Assembly (NCBI RefSeq): GCF_007431345.1
Contig: NZ_CP041730.1
Coordinates: 992,001-1,056,000, forward strand
Source: Chitinimonas arctica
GTDB lineage: Bacteria; Pseudomonadota; Gammaproteobacteria; Burkholderiales; Chitinimonadaceae
Direction of reading: 5' to 3'
DNA length: 64,000 nt
Shown: piece by piece, positions 62,183 to 64,000 of the stretch
Numbering within the stretch: position 1 is the first letter of the stretch
Layout: each line of letters opens with the position of its first letter
Notes under the pieces: model-generated
Database searches by the model: none
Told to the model about the DNA's origin: nothing
The model's input: only the letters and a program-made list of their open reading frames with translations
Translations under genes and position numbers: made by a program

Positions 62183-62214
62183 CGACGGCTTCGAACATTG
62201 CGTCTGCTCCCCCC

Positions 62215-63408
62215 ATGAATCCGCTGCTGGACAGTCTCCAACCCTACCCCTTCCAGCGCCTCAAGGCCTTGCTGGCCGATGCCCGGCCGACTACCGCCTT
62301 ACGCCATATCGACCTCTCCATCGGCGAGCCCAAGCACCCTACCCCGCCCTTGATCATGGCGGCGCTGCAGGCCAACTTCGCCGGTTTGGCGCAGTACCCG
62401 GCCACCCAGGGCACGCCGGAGCTGCGCGGCGCCATCGCCGACTGGCTGGCTGCCCGCTATGGCATCCCCCGGCCCGATGCGGCGCGCGAGGTGCTGCCGG
62501 TCAATGGCAGCCGGGAAGCGCTATTCAGCTTTGTGCAAGCCATGGTGGACAGCCGCGGCGAGGATAAACCGGTGGTGATCTCGCCCAATCCTTTCTACCA
62601 GATCTACGAGGGCGCGGCCCTGCTGGCCGGGGCCGAGCCCTATTACCTGGATTGCCGCCCCGCGCTGGACATGCAACCCGACTGGGCGCAGGTGCCGGAA
62701 ACGGTTTGGCGGCGCACGCAACTGGTGTTCGTCTGCTCCCCGGGTAATCCCACCGGCGCGGTCATGAGCCTGGAAGACTGGCGCCAGCTGTTCGAATTGT
62801 CCGACCGCCATGGCTTTATCATCGCCAGCGACGAGTGCTATTCGGAAATCTGGTTCGACACCCCGCCGCTGGGCGGACTACAGGCCGCCCAACAGCTGGG
62901 CCGCGACTACAGCCGGCTGGTGGTGTTCTCCAGCCTCTCCAAACGCTCCAACGCGCCCGGCATGCGTTCCGGCTTTGTCGCCGGCGATGCCGCGCTGCTG
63001 GCCGGCTATCTGCTCTACCGCACCTACCATGGCTCGGCCATGTCGGCCATGGTGCAGGCCGCCAGCGCGGCCGCCTGGCGCGACGAAAGCCATGTGGAAG
63101 CGAACCGCGACCAGTACCGCGCCAAATTCGATGCCGTGGTCCCGCTGCTGGCCGAGCCCTTGGCGGCCGGCTGGCCGGATGCCGCCTTTTACCTGTGGAC
63201 CCGCATTCCCGCACGCTTCGGCCAGGATGACGCTGCCTTTTGCCGCGCCCTGTTCGAAACCTGCCATGTAACAGTCCTGCCAGGCAGCTACCTGGGCCGG
63301 GCGGCGCATGCGGACAATCCAGGCGCCGGACGCATCCGCATCGCCCTGGTGGCGCCGCTGGAAGACTGCGTCGAAGGCGCCCGCCGTATCGCCGAATTCT
63401 GCGCTTGA
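62215..63408 (+). CDS. dapC: Succinyldiaminopimelate transaminase
   Basis: A 397-residue class I/II PLP aminotransferase that makes N-succinyl-L,L-diaminopimelate in lysine and peptidoglycan synthesis. Marks: LSIGEPKHPTPPLI (about 38), GSREALFSF (about 97), NPFYQIYEGAA (about 124), CSPGNPTGAVM (about 175) and PLP Lys in SSLSKRSNAPGMRSGF (about 242). dapD follows 42 bases later on the same strand, and the neighbour identifies this as DapC in preference to other class I enzymes. Confidence 0.92.
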   Translation: MNPLLDSLQPYPFQRLKALLADARPTTALRHIDLSIGEPKHPTPPLIMAALQANFAGLAQYPATQGTPELRGAIADWLAARYGIPRPDAAREVLPVNGSREALFSFVQAMVDSRGEDKPVVISPNPFYQIYEGAALLAGAEPYYLDCRPALDMQPDWAQVPETVWRRTQLVFVCSPGNPTGAVMSLEDWRQLFELSDRHGFIIASDECYSEIWFDTPPLGGLQAAQQLGRDYSRLVVFSSLSKRSNAPGMRSGFVAGDAALLAGYLLYRTYHGSAMSAMVQAASAAAWRDESHVEANRDQYRAKFDAVVPLLAEPLAAGWPDAAFYLWTRIPARFGQDDAAFCRALFETCHVTVLPGSYLGRAAHADNPGAGRIRIALVAPLEDCVEGARRIAEFCA

Positions 63409-63450
63409 CCCAGCGCCCCCTTACCTCACGACCTCAACGAGATATACGCC

Positions 63451-64000
<550 letters not shown>

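Overview
The window is high-GC DNA (mostly about 60-65% by eye) from a betaproteobacterium, most likely of the Neisseriales/Chromobacteriaceae type. The evidence is the rpsF-priB-rpsR-rplI order, a mltG-tmk-holB-pilZ cluster, dapC beside dapD, a CysB/CysH pair with the iron-sulfur type of APS reductase, and Neisseriales-like housekeeping proteins. The genus cannot be fixed from the sequence.

Layout. (1) 1-9221, all minus strand: one tightly overlapping operon for a type II secretion/type IV pilus-like machine, in order PilO/GspM-like, PilP/GspC-like, a secretin lipoprotein with a C-terminal cohesin-like domain, four GspG-type pseudopilins, a low-GC membrane protein of unknown role, GspF, GspE, and a GspL/PilM-like protein cut by the window edge. 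(2) 9423-12116: an exported protein made of 23 exact 36-residue Sel1 repeats. (3) 12298-22173: a polymorphic-toxin locus, with a 2874-residue secreted SpvB/FG-GAP/RHS protein, a C-terminal toxin tip and two candidate immunity genes. (4) 22174-23133: a gene-poor scar next to tRNA-Ser(GGA). (5) 23224-33364: divergent cysH/cysB, a DUF2807 lipoprotein, a TetR regulator and an ene-reductase sharing a near-identical operator, a sigma-54 activator, a metallo-hydrolase/HxlR pair, an aromatic aminotransferase, and an EamA exporter divergent from an Lrp-type regulator with a perfect palindrome between them. (6) 33380-38094: a five-gene branched-chain amino acid ABC transporter. (7) 38453-39715: comF and trmL. 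(8) 39999-46833: a second RHS locus with two signal-peptide-bearing RHS proteins, a toxin tip coupled to a lipoprotein (candidate immunity), then a displaced RHS tip cassette with a different toxin and its own membrane protein. (9) 47037-64000: housekeeping genes, namely a diguanylate cyclase, rpsF-priB-rpsR-rplI, an NADH dehydrogenase-like enzyme, a PhnP-like hydrolase, tatD, a penicillin acylase-like enzyme, pilZ, holB, tmk, mltG, a DinG/YoaA-like helicase, a YjfB-like protein, a basic secreted protein, dapC and the start of dapD.

The most interesting parts are the two RHS toxin regions, because toxin tips, coupled candidate immunity genes, a displaced spare tip and local base-composition shifts are all visible. 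Three small intergenic operators or palindromes also give testable regulatory predictions. Most starts were re-chosen from Shine-Dalgarno sequences, overlaps and family lengths.
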